Of a DNA stretch of 59,086 nt, positions 40,357 through 51,095 are shown in pieces. Origin of the DNA: Cellulomonas avistercoris (GTDB taxonomy: Bacteria > Actinomycetota > Actinomycetes > Actinomycetales > Cellulomonadaceae). The first letter of the stretch is position 1, and each line of letters opens with the position of its first letter. The stretch spans positions 38,567 to 97,652 of the forward strand of contig NZ_JACSQV010000007.1 in assembly GCF_014836445.1 (NCBI RefSeq), written 5' to 3'. A program made the position numbers and the translations under genes. Below the pieces are notes generated by a model. That model worked only from the letters and a program-made list of their open reading frames with translations. It did no database searches and was not told the origin of the DNA.

Positions 40357-41424
40357 GTGACCCAGTCTGCCGCGCACCCCGCCGTCGACGACGGTGCGCC
40401 GCTGCGCGCCCGCGTCGTGCGTGCGGACCGGGGTGCCCTGCTCGTCGTCCCGGACGACGACCTGGGTGCCGTCGTGCACCGGGCGGACCTGCCGCGCGAC
40501 GGCCTGCTGCCGCTGCCGGACGGCACGCGCGTGCCGCCGACGGTCGGTGACGTCGTGGACGTGGACCGGGGTGGTGACGCGGACGCGTCATGGCGCGCGA
40601 CCGAGCTGCACCCGCGGCGCACCGCGGTCGTGCGGGACTCGGCAGGACGCACGTCGCTCGAGCAGCCGGTCGCGGCGAACGTCGACCTCGTGCTCGTCGT
40701 CGAGCACCTGGACCCCGACCCCGACCTGGGGCGCGTCGAGCGGCTGCTGACGCTCGCGTGGCGCTCGGGTGCGCGGCCCGTCGTCGTGCTGACCAAGGCC
40801 GACCTCGTGCCCGATCCCGAGGGCATGGCCGCGGAGGTCGCGGCGGTGGCGATCGGCGTCGACGTGCACGTCGTGAGCGTCGTCGAGGGCACGGGTCTCG
40901 AGCCGGTGCGCGCCCTGCTGGCGCCGGGCGTCGCGCTCGTCGCGGTGGGTCCGTCGGGTGCCGGCAAGTCGAGCCTGGTCAACGCGCTGGCAGGCCGCGA
41001 GGTCATGGCCACGAGCGGGTTGCGGGCCGACGGTCGCGGGCGGCACACCACGACGCACCGCGAGCTCGTGCCGCTGGCGGACGGGGCCGTCCTCGTGGAC
41101 ACCCCGGGGGTCCGGGGCGTGGGGCTCGTCGCCGCGCCGGAGGCGCTGGACGCGACCTTCGCCGACGTGGCCGCGCTCGCCGCACGCTGCCGGTTCACCG
41201 ACTGCGCGCACGTGACCGAGCCGGGGTGCGCCGTGCAGGAGGCCCTGGCGAGCGGCGAGCTGCCGGAGCGTCGCCTGGCGAGCTGGCGCAAGCTGCAGCG
41301 CGAGGCGCAGTTCGCGGCCCGGCGCACGGACGCACGCCTGGCCGCGGAGGAGCGGGCGCGGTGGCGGCGCGTCACGCGTGAGTACCACCGGCAGCAGCGG
41401 AGCCAGGGCGCGTCTCGCGGGTGA
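40357..41424 (+). CDS. rsgA: ribosome small subunit-dependent GTPase A
   Basis: A 355-aa circularly permuted GTPase that matures the 30S subunit. Residues 1-100 form the OB fold, then LTKADLV (G4 motif) precedes GPSGAGKSSLVNAL (P loop, near residue 199) and DTPGVRGVG (G3), the permuted order that marks RsgA. The C-terminal zinc-binding part has CRFTDCAHVTEPGC. The start is GTG 40357, seven bases after a TACCGT box. Neighbours are functionally unrelated. Confidence 0.95.
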   Translation: MTQSAAHPAVDDGAPLRARVVRADRGALLVVPDDDLGAVVHRADLPRDGLLPLPDGTRVPPTVGDVVDVDRGGDADASWRATELHPRRTAVVRDSAGRTSLEQPVAANVDLVLVVEHLDPDPDLGRVERLLTLAWRSGARPVVVLTKADLVPDPEGMAAEVAAVAIGVDVHVVSVVEGTGLEPVRALLAPGVALVAVGPSGAGKSSLVNALAGREVMATSGLRADGRGRHTTTHRELVPLADGAVLVDTPGVRGVGLVAAPEALDATFADVAALAARCRFTDCAHVTEPGCAVQEALASGELPERRLASWRKLQREAQFAARRTDARLAAEERARWRRVTREYHRQQRSQGASRG

Positions 41425-41482
41425 GGCCACGGGGCGGCGACGACCCCGGCCACGCCTCGTCCGAGAGGTGAGGGCGCCTCTG

Positions 41483-41560
41483 TATCGTCACAAAAAGGAT
41501 TAGGCACCGGCCCTCGGCTCGCCAGGACGCGCCGTGCTCGGGTGTGATCGTGCAGTCGTT
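41483..41560 (+). promoter_or_regulatory. conserved promoter and leader block of cellulase 1
   Basis: The segment TATCGTCACAAAAAGGATTA with TAGG, CGGCC and GGGTGTGATCG blocks is repeated with about 75% identity ahead of cellulase 2 (43147-43225). GATTAGG near 41498 is the best -10 candidate. About 90 further bases separate the block from the start codon. The conservation suggests a shared promoter/operator, but no textbook CebR box is present. Confidence 0.5.
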
Positions 41561-41654
41561 CGGGAGAGGTGTCGCTGGCGACCCTCCCCGGGCGCGTCGG
41601 CCCGACGCCCGTCGCCCCGACGCGCCGCTGGCCGACCCGATCCGAGGAGAGTCC

Positions 41655-43064
41655 ATGCCCCCCCGCACGAAGGCGGCCCCCGCCGCCGGCCGCAAGCTCG
41701 TCGCGGCCCTCGCCGCAGGAGCGGTCGTCGCCGCCGGCGTCACCGCGCTCACGTCCACCGCGGCGAGCGCCGCGGCCGGCTGCCGTGCCGACTACGCGAT
41801 CAGCAGCCAGTGGCCCGGCGGCTTCGGCGGCACGGTCACCGTCACCAACCTGGGCGACCCGCTGTCGTCGTGGGACCTGCGCTGGTCGTTCCCGAACGGC
41901 CAGACGATCCAGTCGCTCTGGAACGGCCAGGTGTCGACGAGCGGCTCGCAGGTCACCGTGACCAACTCGCCGTGGAACGGCTCGGTCGGGACCAACGGCA
42001 CCATCCAGGTCGGCTTCAACGGCTCCTGGAGCGGCAGCAACGGCGCACCCACGTCCTTCACGCTCAACGGCACGACGTGCACGGGCGGGGTCTCCGGCCC
42101 GACGCAGCAGCCCACGTCGACGCCGTCGGCCACACCGCGCCCGACGCAGACGCCGACCCAGACGCCGCGCCCGACGCAGACGCCGACCCCCCAGCCCACG
42201 CAGTCGCAGCCGCCCGTGAGCAGCAGCGACTTCTACGTCGACCCCACCACGTCCGCGTACGCCGCGTGGCAGGCGGCGTCCGGCAACGACAAGAACCTCC
42301 TGGCGAAGATCGCGCTGACGCCGCAGGCGCTGTGGATCGGTGACTGGGCCACGGCCAGCGCGACGCAGGAGCAGGTGCGTGACTACACCGGTCGCGCTCG
42401 CGCCGCCGGCAAGACCGCGCAGATCGTCGTCTACGCGATCCCCGGCCGCGACTGCGGCTCCTACTCGGGTGGTGGCGTCTCGACGTCGGAGTACGCGCGC
42501 TGGATCGACACCGTCGCCGCGGGCATCCAGGGCAACCCCTGGGTGATCCTCGAGCCCGACGCGCTCGCCCAGCTCGGTGACTGCAACGGCCAGGGTGACC
42601 GCGTCGGCTTCCTGCAGTACGCCGCCAAGTCGCTGACGGCCAAGGGGGCCCGTGTCTACATCGACGCCGGCAACTCCGCGTGGCTCTCCGCGAGCGAGGC
42701 GGCCAACCGCCTCAACCGCATCGGGTTCTCCGACGCCGTGGGCTTCTCGCTCAACGTGTCGAACTACCGGACGACCGCGGAGGCCAAGGCCTACGGCCAG
42801 CAGATCTCCCAGCTGACGGGCGGCAAGAAGTTCGTCATCGACACGTCGCGCAACGGCAACGGCGCCACGGGCAGCGAGTGGTGCAACCCCAGCGGACGCG
42901 CGCTCGGCGACCGGCCCACCAAGGTGAACGACGGCAGCGGGCTCGACGCGCTGCTGTGGGTCAAGCGGCCGGGCGAGTCCGACGGCACCTGCAACGGCGG
43001 CCCGTCGGCCGGTGCGTGGTGGCAGTCGATGGCCCTGGAGCTCGCGCGCAACGCCACGTGGTGA
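41655..43064 (+). CDS. secreted endo-1,4-beta-glucanase, CenA-like (CBM2-GH6), copy 1
   Basis: A 469-aa secreted cellulase. Residues 1-38 are a signal peptide ([20 protein letters not shown] ... ASAAA). About 39-141 form a CBM2 cellulose-binding module with [17 protein letters not shown], ending at CTGG. A Pro/Thr linker spans about 145-190. The GH6 domain starts at FYVDPTTSAY; its catalytic Asp residues lie in [25 protein letters not shown] and the C-terminal KRPGESDG. The layout and sequence match Cellulomonas fimi CenA, an endoglucanase. ATG 41655 follows GAGGAGA. It is followed by a terminator and then a second, very similar cassette. Confidence 0.95.
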   Translation: MPPRTKAAPAAGRKLVAALAAGAVVAAGVTALTSTAASAAAGCRADYAISSQWPGGFGGTVTVTNLGDPLSSWDLRWSFPNGQTIQSLWNGQVSTSGSQVTVTNSPWNGSVGTNGTIQVGFNGSWSGSNGAPTSFTLNGTTCTGGVSGPTQQPTSTPSATPRPTQTPTQTPRPTQTPTPQPTQSQPPVSSSDFYVDPTTSAYAAWQAASGNDKNLLAKIALTPQALWIGDWATASATQEQVRDYTGRARAAGKTAQIVVYAIPGRDCGSYSGGGVSTSEYARWIDTVAAGIQGNPWVILEPDALAQLGDCNGQGDRVGFLQYAAKSLTAKGARVYIDAGNSAWLSASEAANRLNRIGFSDAVGFSLNVSNYRTTAEAKAYGQQISQLTGGKKFVIDTSRNGNGATGSEWCNPSGRALGDRPTKVNDGSGLDALLWVKRPGESDGTCNGGPSAGAWWQSMALELARNATW

Positions 43065-43089
43065 CGCGCAGCGCCTGAGCGCACGGCAG

Positions 43090-43137
43090 GACGAGGCCGC
43101 GGACGCCCCCGGACGGGGAGGCGTCCGCGGCCTCGTC
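43090..43137 (+). terminator. terminator of cellulase 1
   Basis: An 18-bp perfect stem (43090-43107 and 43120-43137) with a 12-base loop, 26 bases after the stop. It is nearly identical to the terminator after cellulase 2, which is part of the evidence for cassette duplication. Confidence 0.88.
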
Positions 43138-43146
43138 GTGTCCGTT

Positions 43147-43225
43147 TCGTGTCAAAACGATTAGGGATCGGCCGTCCGCTCGCCATCGTGGGTCCCGAGC
43201 GGGTGTGATCGACGTGTCGTTCGGG
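43147..43225 (+). promoter_or_regulatory. conserved promoter and leader block of cellulase 2
   Basis: TTCGTGTCAAAACGATTAGG followed by ATCGGCC, CGCTCGCCA and GGGTGTGATCG align with the block before cellulase 1. GATTAGG near 43159 is the -10 candidate in the same relative place. The stretch between here and the start is also similar, ending in the identical GAGGAGAGTCCATG. Confidence 0.5.
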
Positions 43226-43313
43226 GACGGCGTCGACGCCGACGCCCCCCGGGCGCGTCAGCCGGCGCACGTCGCCCGACGCGCCGCACGCCGACCCGAT
43301 CCGAGGAGAGTCC

Positions 43314-44774
43314 ATGTCCCCCCGCACAACGAGGGCGTTCACCCGACGAGGCCAGGTCGTCGCGGCCGTCGCCGCCGGCGCGGTCGTGGCCGCCGGCGTG
43401 ACCGCGCTGACGTCGACCATGGCGCAGGCCGCCGCCGGCTGCCGCGTCGACTACGCCGTCACGAGCCAGTGGCCCGGCGGCTTCGGCGCCAGCGTCACCG
43501 TGACCAACCTGGGCGACCCGCTGTCCTCCTGGGACCTGCGCTGGGCGTTCCCCGACGGTCAGGGCATCCAGCAGCTGTGGAACGGCGTCGCGGCGTCGTC
43601 CGGCTCCCAGGTCACCGTGACCAACATGCCCTGGAACGGCTCGGTCGGCACCGACGCCCGGTTCCAGGTCGGCTTCAACGGCTCCTGGAACGGCAGCAAC
43701 GGCGCACCCACGTCCTTCACCCTGAACGGCACGACGTGCACGGGTGACGTCGGTCCGACGGCCACCCCGACGCCCACGCCGACCCCGTCGGCCACGCCGA
43801 CGCCCACCCCGTCGGCGACGCCCACCCCCACGCCGACGCCGAGCCCCACCCCCACCCCGACACCGAGCCCCACGCCGACCCCGACCCCCACACCGACCCC
43901 GACCCCGACGGTCACGCCGCCGCCGGTCTCCTCCGGTGACTTCCACATCGACACGACCAACCAGGCGTACCGCGCCTGGCAGGCCGCGAGCGGCACCGAC
44001 AAGGCGCTGCTCGAGAAGATCGCGCTGACGCCGCAGGCCTACTGGGTCGGCAACTGGGACGACGCGTCGCACGCGCAGCAGGAGGTGCGCGACATCACCG
44101 GCGCCGCCCAGGCTGCGGGCAAGACCGCGCTGCTCGTCGTCTACGCGATCCCGGGTCGTGACTGCGGCTCGCACTCCGGCGGCGGCGTCGGCGAGTCCGA
44201 GTACGCGCGCTGGATCGACACGGTGGCGGCGGGCATCCAGGGCAACCCCTGGGTCGTGCTCGAGCCCGACGCGCTCGCCCAGCTCGGTGACTGCGACGGC
44301 CAGGGCGACCGGGTCGGCTTCCTGCAGTACGCCGCGAAGTCCCTGACAGCCAAGGGGGCCCGCGTCTACATCGACGCCGGGCACTCGGCGTGGCTCTCGC
44401 CGGCCGAGGCGGCCAACCGCCTCAACCGCATCGGGTTCTCCGACGCCGTGGGCTTCTCGCTCAACGTGTCGAACTACCGGACGACGGCCGAGACCAAGGC
44501 CTACGGCCAGCAGATCTCGCAGCTCACCGGCGGCAGGACGTTCGTCATCGACACGTCGCGCAACGGCAACGGCCCCTCCGGCTCGGAGTGGTGCAACCCG
44601 AGCGGTCGTGCGCTCGGTGAGCGTCCCACCAAGGTGAGCGACGGCAGCGGGCTCGACGCGCTGCTGTGGATCAAGCTCCCGGGCGAGTCGGACGGCAGCT
44701 GCAACGGCGGCCCGTCGGCCGGTGCGTGGTGGCAGTCGATGGCCCTGGAGCTCGCGCGCAACGCCACGTGGTGA
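43314..44774 (+). CDS. secreted endo-1,4-beta-glucanase, CenA-like (CBM2-GH6), copy 2
   Basis: A 486-aa paralogue of the preceding gene with the same order: signal peptide, CBM2 ([20 protein letters not shown]), linker, GH6. The linker (about residues 150-204) is longer and almost purely alternating Pro-Thr with Ser/Ala breaks. [20 protein letters not shown] opens the catalytic domain and the catalytic Asp positions match copy 1. It is closer than copy 1 to C. fimi CenA in places such as [19 protein letters not shown]. Tandem duplication probably raised dose or widened substrate range. Confidence 0.95.
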   Translation: MSPRTTRAFTRRGQVVAAVAAGAVVAAGVTALTSTMAQAAAGCRVDYAVTSQWPGGFGASVTVTNLGDPLSSWDLRWAFPDGQGIQQLWNGVAASSGSQVTVTNMPWNGSVGTDARFQVGFNGSWNGSNGAPTSFTLNGTTCTGDVGPTATPTPTPTPSATPTPTPSATPTPTPTPSPTPTPTPSPTPTPTPTPTPTPTVTPPPVSSGDFHIDTTNQAYRAWQAASGTDKALLEKIALTPQAYWVGNWDDASHAQQEVRDITGAAQAAGKTALLVVYAIPGRDCGSHSGGGVGESEYARWIDTVAAGIQGNPWVVLEPDALAQLGDCDGQGDRVGFLQYAAKSLTAKGARVYIDAGHSAWLSPAEAANRLNRIGFSDAVGFSLNVSNYRTTAETKAYGQQISQLTGGRTFVIDTSRNGNGPSGSEWCNPSGRALGERPTKVSDGSGLDALLWIKLPGESDGSCNGGPSAGAWWQSMALELARNATW

Positions 44775-44796
44775 CGCGCAGCGCCTGAGCGCACCG

Positions 44797-44850
44797 CACG
44801 ACGAGGCCGCGGACGCCCCCCGGACGGGGAGCGTCCGCGGCCTCGTCGTG
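44797..44850 (+). terminator. terminator of cellulase 2
   Basis: A 20-bp perfect stem (44797-44816 and 44831-44850) with a 14-base loop, 22 bases after the stop; same sequence family as the cellulase 1 terminator. Confidence 0.88.
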
Positions 44851-44946
44851 GGTTCGGGGCCGCTCACGGCGCTGCCCACGGGTCGGACGTCCCTCACCCG
44901 TGCCCGGAGGCAGGCCTACGCTCGACCAGTTTCCCGTCCTCGCTGA

Positions 44947-46302
<1,356 letters not shown>

Positions 46303-46322
46303 CCCGCCCCACCTCCTGACGA

Positions 46323-46354
46323 GAGAGCGATCCGGCACCTGCCGGATAGCTCTC
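46323..46354. terminator. bidirectional terminator built from the repeat core
   Basis: GAGAGCGATCCGGCA (46323-46337) pairs with 46340-46354 with one mismatch and a two-base gap. It begins GAGAGAGCGATCC, the core of the dispersed intergenic repeat family, and lies between convergent gdhA and the MMPL transporter gene. Confidence 0.75.
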
Positions 46355-46383
46355 CCGGGTTCTGCCGAGGGGGTCGCAGGAGG

Positions 46384-48579
46384 CTAGCGCGCACCCACCG
46401 GCGCCTCGAGGGTCCGGGAGGGGTCGTCGTCCCCGCCTCCGGCCGACGCGCCCGCCGACGGCAGGCTGCGGCGCCACACACGCGCGCCCAGGAGCGTCAG
46501 CAGCCCCGGCAGCAGGACCAGCCGGATCACCGTCGCGTCGACGAGGATCGCGACGGCCAGCGCGACGCCCAGCATCTTGAGCTCCAGCATGCTCAGGGTC
46601 GCGAAGATCGCGAACACCGACACCATGACCGCCGCCGCGCTGGTGATGACGCCCGCCGAGTCGGCGATCCCGTCCCGCACCGCGGCCCGCGGCTCGACGC
46701 CGCGCAGCACGCGCTCCCGGACGCGGCTCAGGACGAACACGTGGTAGTCCATCGACAGGCCCACGAGGACCACCATGACGAACAGGGGCACCCAGTCGAT
46801 GACGAAGCCCGGGCTCGTGAAGCCGAGCGCGTCGGCGAACCAGCCCTCCTGGAACACCAGCCGCAGGACGCCGAACGCGACGCCCACCGACAGCAGGTTC
46901 AGGGCGGTGGAGACCAGCGCGACGGACGTGCTGCGGAACGAGACCGCCATCGTCACGCACGTCAGCAGCAGCACGGCGCCGATCACCCACGGCATCCGCT
47001 GCGACTGGCGCTGCGTGTGGTCGAGGTCGTACGCGGGCCAGCCGCCCACGGCGTGCTCGACGTCCAGGCCCGCGACGGCTGCGGGCACGAGGTCCTCGCG
47101 CACGTCGCGCACGACGTCGTCGAGCGCCGGGTCTGAGCTCTCGAGCGGCACCGCGAGCGTGAGCACGTGCGTCCGGCCGTCGGCGGCGGCGACCAGCCCG
47201 GGGACGCCCAGGTCCTGGAACCGGCCCGTGGCCACGGCGGTGCGCTCCAGCTCCTCGAGCGCCGCCGCGACCTCGTCCCGCTCGTCGGCCGAGCCGCGCA
47301 CGACGACGTCCAGCGTCGAGCCGCGCGACGGGAACACCTCGCCCACGCGCGTCAGGGTCGCGACCTCCGGCAGGTCCGGCGGGAGCGTGGCGAGGTCGGC
47401 GCCGTGCAGGCGCAGTCCCAGGGCGGGCGCGGCGGCGAGCACGCAGACGCCGCCCGCGACGAGGACCGCGACGAGCGGGTGGCGCACGGCCGGCGCCAGG
47501 ACGCGTCGGCTGATGCCACCGGGACCGATCCGGCGGTTGACGCGCCACAGCAGCGGCACGCGCGGCCGGTCGACCCAGCGGCCCAGCGTCACCAGCAGCG
47601 CGGGCAGCACGGTGATGGAACCGACCACCGAGACCGCGACGACGATCACCGCGCCGGTCGCGAGGGAGTCGAAGGTCGCGAGCTGCAGCAGGTACAGCGC
47701 GGCGAGCGACACCACGACGGCGACACCGGACACGACGATCGCGTGGCCGGACGTCTGCGCGGCGATCTCGACGGCGTCGAGCGTCGAGCGGCCGCGGGCC
47801 CGTTCCTCGCGCTCGCGCTTGAGGTAGAACAGCGAGTAGTCGACGCCGACGGCCATGCCGATGAGGACCACCATGCTGGCGACCGTCGGCTCCGCGGGGA
47901 CGACGTGCGAGGCGAGCGCCGACAGGCCCAGGGTCGCCGCGACGCTCGCGACCGCGAGCAGCACAGGGATGCCCGCCGCCACCAGCGCGCCGAACGCCAG
48001 GACCATGAGCAGCAGCGTCACCGGCAGCGACACCGCCTCGGCGGACGTCAGGTCCTGCGCGACGCGCTCGTCGATCGCGTCCGCGAGCGACACCTCGCCC
48101 GAGACGTCCACGGTGAGCGCCGGGTGACGCGCGGCCACGTCGGCCACGGCACGCTGCAGCGCGGTGACGTCGTCGACCGCCGGCTCGAGCTCGACCGTCA
48201 CGAGCGCGGCCGAGCCGTCGGGGGAGGGGACGGGGTCGCCGACGCCCGCGACGCCCGGCACGTCGACCAGCGCGGCCACGACGTCGCGCGCACCGGCCTC
48301 GAGCGCCGCGTCGTCGCCGTCCGCGGTGAGCAGGACGAGCTCGGCGTCCGGGTCCTTCAGGCCCGCCTCGTCGACCCAGGCCGCGGCGCGGCCCGAGCCG
48401 CCGACCCGGTCGTCCGCGTCCTCGATGGTCTGCGTCGGCACCAGGACGCTCAGCGCGGCGCACGCGACGACGAGGACGAACCAGCCGCCGATGGCCCACC
48501 ACGGGTGGGTCGCGCTCCAGCGGGCGGCGCGCTGCGGTATCCGTGACGGGGACGGGACTGCGGGTCGGTAGCGGCGCAC
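46384..48579 (-). CDS. MMPL-family transporter
   Basis: A 731-aa RND-type exporter of the MMPL family. An N-terminal helix (WWAIGGWFVLVVACAALSVL) is followed by a periplasmic loop, then two blocks of helices. The first holds GMAVGVDYSLFYLKREREER and the second GLSMDYHVFVLSRVRERVL, the paired conserved Asp-Tyr sites that carry protons. About 12 membrane segments are expected. The cargo is probably a lipid or toxic compound. GTG 48579 is preferred because GGAGG lies five bases upstream; an ATG 13 codons earlier is possible. It is divergent from a two-component system that may regulate it. Confidence 0.9.
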   Translation of the reverse strand: MRRYRPAVPSPSRIPQRAARWSATHPWWAIGGWFVLVVACAALSVLVPTQTIEDADDRVGGSGRAAAWVDEAGLKDPDAELVLLTADGDDAALEAGARDVVAALVDVPGVAGVGDPVPSPDGSAALVTVELEPAVDDVTALQRAVADVAARHPALTVDVSGEVSLADAIDERVAQDLTSAEAVSLPVTLLLMVLAFGALVAAGIPVLLAVASVAATLGLSALASHVVPAEPTVASMVVLIGMAVGVDYSLFYLKREREERARGRSTLDAVEIAAQTSGHAIVVSGVAVVVSLAALYLLQLATFDSLATGAVIVVAVSVVGSITVLPALLVTLGRWVDRPRVPLLWRVNRRIGPGGISRRVLAPAVRHPLVAVLVAGGVCVLAAAPALGLRLHGADLATLPPDLPEVATLTRVGEVFPSRGSTLDVVVRGSADERDEVAAALEELERTAVATGRFQDLGVPGLVAAADGRTHVLTLAVPLESSDPALDDVVRDVREDLVPAAVAGLDVEHAVGGWPAYDLDHTQRQSQRMPWVIGAVLLLTCVTMAVSFRSTSVALVSTALNLLSVGVAFGVLRLVFQEGWFADALGFTSPGFVIDWVPLFVMVVLVGLSMDYHVFVLSRVRERVLRGVEPRAAVRDGIADSAGVITSAAAVMVSVFAIFATLSMLELKMLGVALAVAILVDATVIRLVLLPGLLTLLGARVWRRSLPSAGASAGGGDDDPSRTLEAPVGAR

Positions 48580-48720
48580 GAGGGCCTCCGGGAGAGCAGG
48601 GATGCGGGCACCGACCACGCTCGCGCGGCAGGGGTACCGCGGTCAGGAGCGCGAGGTCCCTGGTCAGCAGGGGTGCTGGCACCACCGACGGGGCCCCGGG
48701 TGGTCGGCCAGGATGGCCGC

Positions 48721-50034
48721 ATGCGACGCACCCCCTGGCCCGCGACCGGTCGGTCGGTCGGCCTGGCCCTGCTCTGGTTCCCCGCCGCGGTCCTGCTGGT
48801 CGCCGCGGTGCTCGCGCTGGTGCTGAGCGTCGTGGGCGTCGGCCTGCCCCTGCTCTGCGTGGTGCTGGCGGGGGCGCAGGGCCTCGCCCGCGTGCACGCC
48901 CGGCTCGCCGCGCGGACGCTGGGGCGGGACGTGCCGGTCGTGGCGCTGCCCGGCGACGGCCCGGGGGAACCGCCCGACTGGGGTCTGCTGCTCGGCACCG
49001 ACGCGCGGCGCGTCCTGGCCGCAGGCGACGACCCCGCACGGCTCTCGCGGCTCGCCGCCCTGCCCTTCCGGACCGGGTGGCGGTGGCTGCGCGCCGGGCA
49101 GACGTGGAGCCTGCTCGGGTGGCTGGCCTTCGCGACCACCGGGGGCGCGCTGCTGACGCTGCTGGTCGTGCTCCTGCCGCTGGCGGCGGTCGGCGCGGCG
49201 GTGGACGCGATCGTCCTGCCGCCGCTGCTCCGCATCCCCGCGGCGTGGGTCGTGGTCCTGGCCGGCGGGGCCGTGGTGCTCGCCGCGGTGTGGTGGTGGT
49301 GGGCCGACGCCCTCGCCCGGCTGCGGGCCCGGGCGGAGGCCGCGCTGCTCGCGCCCGGGCCCGGTGCCGTGCTGGAGCGCCGCGTGCAGGACCTCGCCGA
49401 GTCGCGTGCCGACACCGTGGACCACGCCGCCGCCGAGCTGCGCCGCGTCGAGCGGGACCTGCACGACGGCGCGCAGGCCAGGCTGGTGTCGGTCGGGATG
49501 CAGCTCGGCATGGTCGCCGACCTGCTCGACCGCGACCCCGACGCCGCCCGCGCGCTGCTCGAGGAGGCCCGCGGGACGACGGCCGGCGCCCTGGCCGACC
49601 TGCGCGACGTCGTGCAGGGCATCCACCCGCCCGTCCTCGCCGACCGGGGTCTGTCCGCCGCGGTCCAGGCGCTCGCGCTCGACCTGCCCGTCCCCGTCAC
49701 GGTCGTCAGCGCGCTGCCCGGCCGGCCGCCCGCGGCGCTCGAGTCCGCGCTCTACTTCGCGGTCGCCGAGACGCTCACCAACGCGGTGCGGCACGCGTCC
49801 GCGACGCACGTGCGCGTCGAGCTCACCGCCGGCGGGGCGAGCCTGCGCGTCGTCGTGGCCGACGACGGCGTCGGGGGCGCCGACCCCGGGGCCGGCTCCG
49901 GGCTGCGGGGCGTCGCGCGCCGCCTGTCCGCGTTCGACGGCACCATGGGCGTCGACAGCCCGCACGGCGGGCCCACCCGGATCGTCCTGGAGGTGCCGTG
50001 CGCCTGGTCCTCGCCGAAGACCACGCCCTCCTGA
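48721..50034 (+). CDS. sensor histidine kinase (NarL/HisKA_3 type)
   Basis: A 437-aa sensor kinase with about five hydrophobic stretches in residues 14-195. Next is the dimerisation helix RRVERDLHDGAQARLVSVGM carrying the phospho-accepting His. The ATPase domain follows with NAVRHASATHVRVE (N box), VADDGVGG (G1) and GSGLRGVARRLSAF. No separate extracellular sensor domain is seen, so the signal is likely at the membrane. CAGGAT six bases before ATG 48721 suggests a leaderless start. It overlaps the response-regulator gene by 37 bases. Confidence 0.9.
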   Translation: MRRTPWPATGRSVGLALLWFPAAVLLVAAVLALVLSVVGVGLPLLCVVLAGAQGLARVHARLAARTLGRDVPVVALPGDGPGEPPDWGLLLGTDARRVLAAGDDPARLSRLAALPFRTGWRWLRAGQTWSLLGWLAFATTGGALLTLLVVLLPLAAVGAAVDAIVLPPLLRIPAAWVVVLAGGAVVLAAVWWWWADALARLRARAEAALLAPGPGAVLERRVQDLAESRADTVDHAAAELRRVERDLHDGAQARLVSVGMQLGMVADLLDRDPDAARALLEEARGTTAGALADLRDVVQGIHPPVLADRGLSAAVQALALDLPVPVTVVSALPGRPPAALESALYFAVAETLTNAVRHASATHVRVELTAGGASLRVVVADDGVGGADPGAGSGLRGVARRLSAFDGTMGVDSPHGGPTRIVLEVPCAWSSPKTTPS

Positions 50035-50657
50035 GGGACGGCCTGGTCCGGCTCCTCACCGCGTACGGGCACGACGTCGTCGCCGCCGTCGAGGACGCCA
50101 CCGCGCTCGAGGCCGCCCTCGCGGAGCCGGACGTCGACGCGGCGGTCGTCGACGTGCGGCTCCCGCCCGGGTTCGCCGACGAGGGCCTGCGCGCGGCGAT
50201 CGCGGTCCGTGCGCGGCGCCCCGGGTTCCCGGTGCTCGTGCTCAGCCAGTACGTCGAGCACCTGTACGCGCGCGAGCTGCTCGCCGGTGGTGAGGGCGCG
50301 ATCGGCTACCTGCTCAAGGAGCGCGTGTCCGACCCGGCCGACTTCGTCGACGCCGTGGCCCGCGTGGCCGCGGGCGGGACGGTGCTCGACCCGGAGGTCG
50401 TGGCGGCGATCATGGCGCGGCGGGCGTCACCGCTGGACCGTCTGACGCCACGCGAGCGCGAGGTGCTCGCGCTGATGGCCCAGGGACGTGGCAACGCGTC
50501 CGTCGCGGCCGCGCTCGTCGTCACCGAGAAGGCCGTGGCCAAGCACATCAACAGCATCTTCACCAAGCTCGACCTGCCCGTCGGCACGGACGACAACCGC
50601 CGCGTGCGCGCCGTGCTGGCGTGGCTGCGCGACGGCCCCGACACCACCGGCGGCTGA
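49998..50657 (+). CDS. LuxR/NarL-family response regulator
   Basis: A 219-aa response regulator. The receiver domain (1-120) begins [16 protein letters not shown], with the phosphorylated Asp in [11 protein letters not shown] and the Lys in YLLKERV. The LuxR helix-turn-helix follows from [18 protein letters not shown] to [18 protein letters not shown] 49998 has GGAGGT at good spacing and lies inside the kinase gene, so the pair is coupled. The obvious candidate target is the divergent MMPL exporter gene. Confidence 0.92.
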   Translation: MRLVLAEDHALLRDGLVRLLTAYGHDVVAAVEDATALEAALAEPDVDAAVVDVRLPPGFADEGLRAAIAVRARRPGFPVLVLSQYVEHLYARELLAGGEGAIGYLLKERVSDPADFVDAVARVAAGGTVLDPEVVAAIMARRASPLDRLTPREREVLALMAQGRGNASVAAALVVTEKAVAKHINSIFTKLDLPVGTDDNRRVRAVLAWLRDGPDTTGG

Positions 50658-50703
50658 CCCGCGGGCGGTCGTCCGGGGCCGCGCCGTGGGTGAGGATGGG
50701 GGC

Positions 50704-51081
50704 GTGCCCCCGCGTCGTCGAACCGATCCCGCCGACGGCCGCGCCGCGCTGCAGGCGTGGCGCGCCGACCCCGCCGCAGCCGGCACCCCGGTGCGGCGCA
50801 CCGCCGTGCGCTTCACGCTGGAGGAGCTCGCCGACGTCGCCCCCGGCAACGCCGTCGAGGTCCGGGTGCCGCCCGACGGTGCCGTGCAGGCCGTCGCCGG
50901 CCCGCGCCACACCCGCGGCACACCCCCGAACGTCGTCGAGACGGACCCCACGACGTGGCTCGCGCTCGCAGCCGGCGACCTGACCTGGGACGAGGCCGTC
51001 GCCGCCGGCAGCGTGCACGCGTCGGGCGAGCGCGCCGACCTGTCGCACCTGCTGCCGCTGCAGGCCGCCCGGACCCGCTGA
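50704..51081 (+). CDS. sterol-carrier-family (SCP2-like) protein
   Basis: A 125-aa protein of the small SCP2-like family often found ahead of purF in actinobacteria. [30 protein letters not shown] and [23 protein letters not shown] are its two conserved stretches. It may bind a lipid or other hydrophobic ligand; the role is unknown. GTG 50704 is six bases after GAGGAT, which fits a leaderless start. Confidence 0.78.
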   Translation: MPPRRRTDPADGRAALQAWRADPAAAGTPVRRTAVRFTLEELADVAPGNAVEVRVPPDGAVQAVAGPRHTRGTPPNVVETDPTTWLALAAGDLTWDEAVAAGSVHASGERADLSHLLPLQAARTR

Positions 51082-51095
51082 CCTAGGATCGCCAG

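Noticed and set aside
41425..43313. CebR-type operator before the cellulase genes
   Set aside because: Neither upstream region contains TGGGAGCGCTCCCA or a close variant.
43744..43925. Coding microsatellite or unstable tandem repeat in cellulase 2
   Set aside because: The sequence is the Pro-Thr linker of a secreted cellulase; the repetition follows from the protein's composition.
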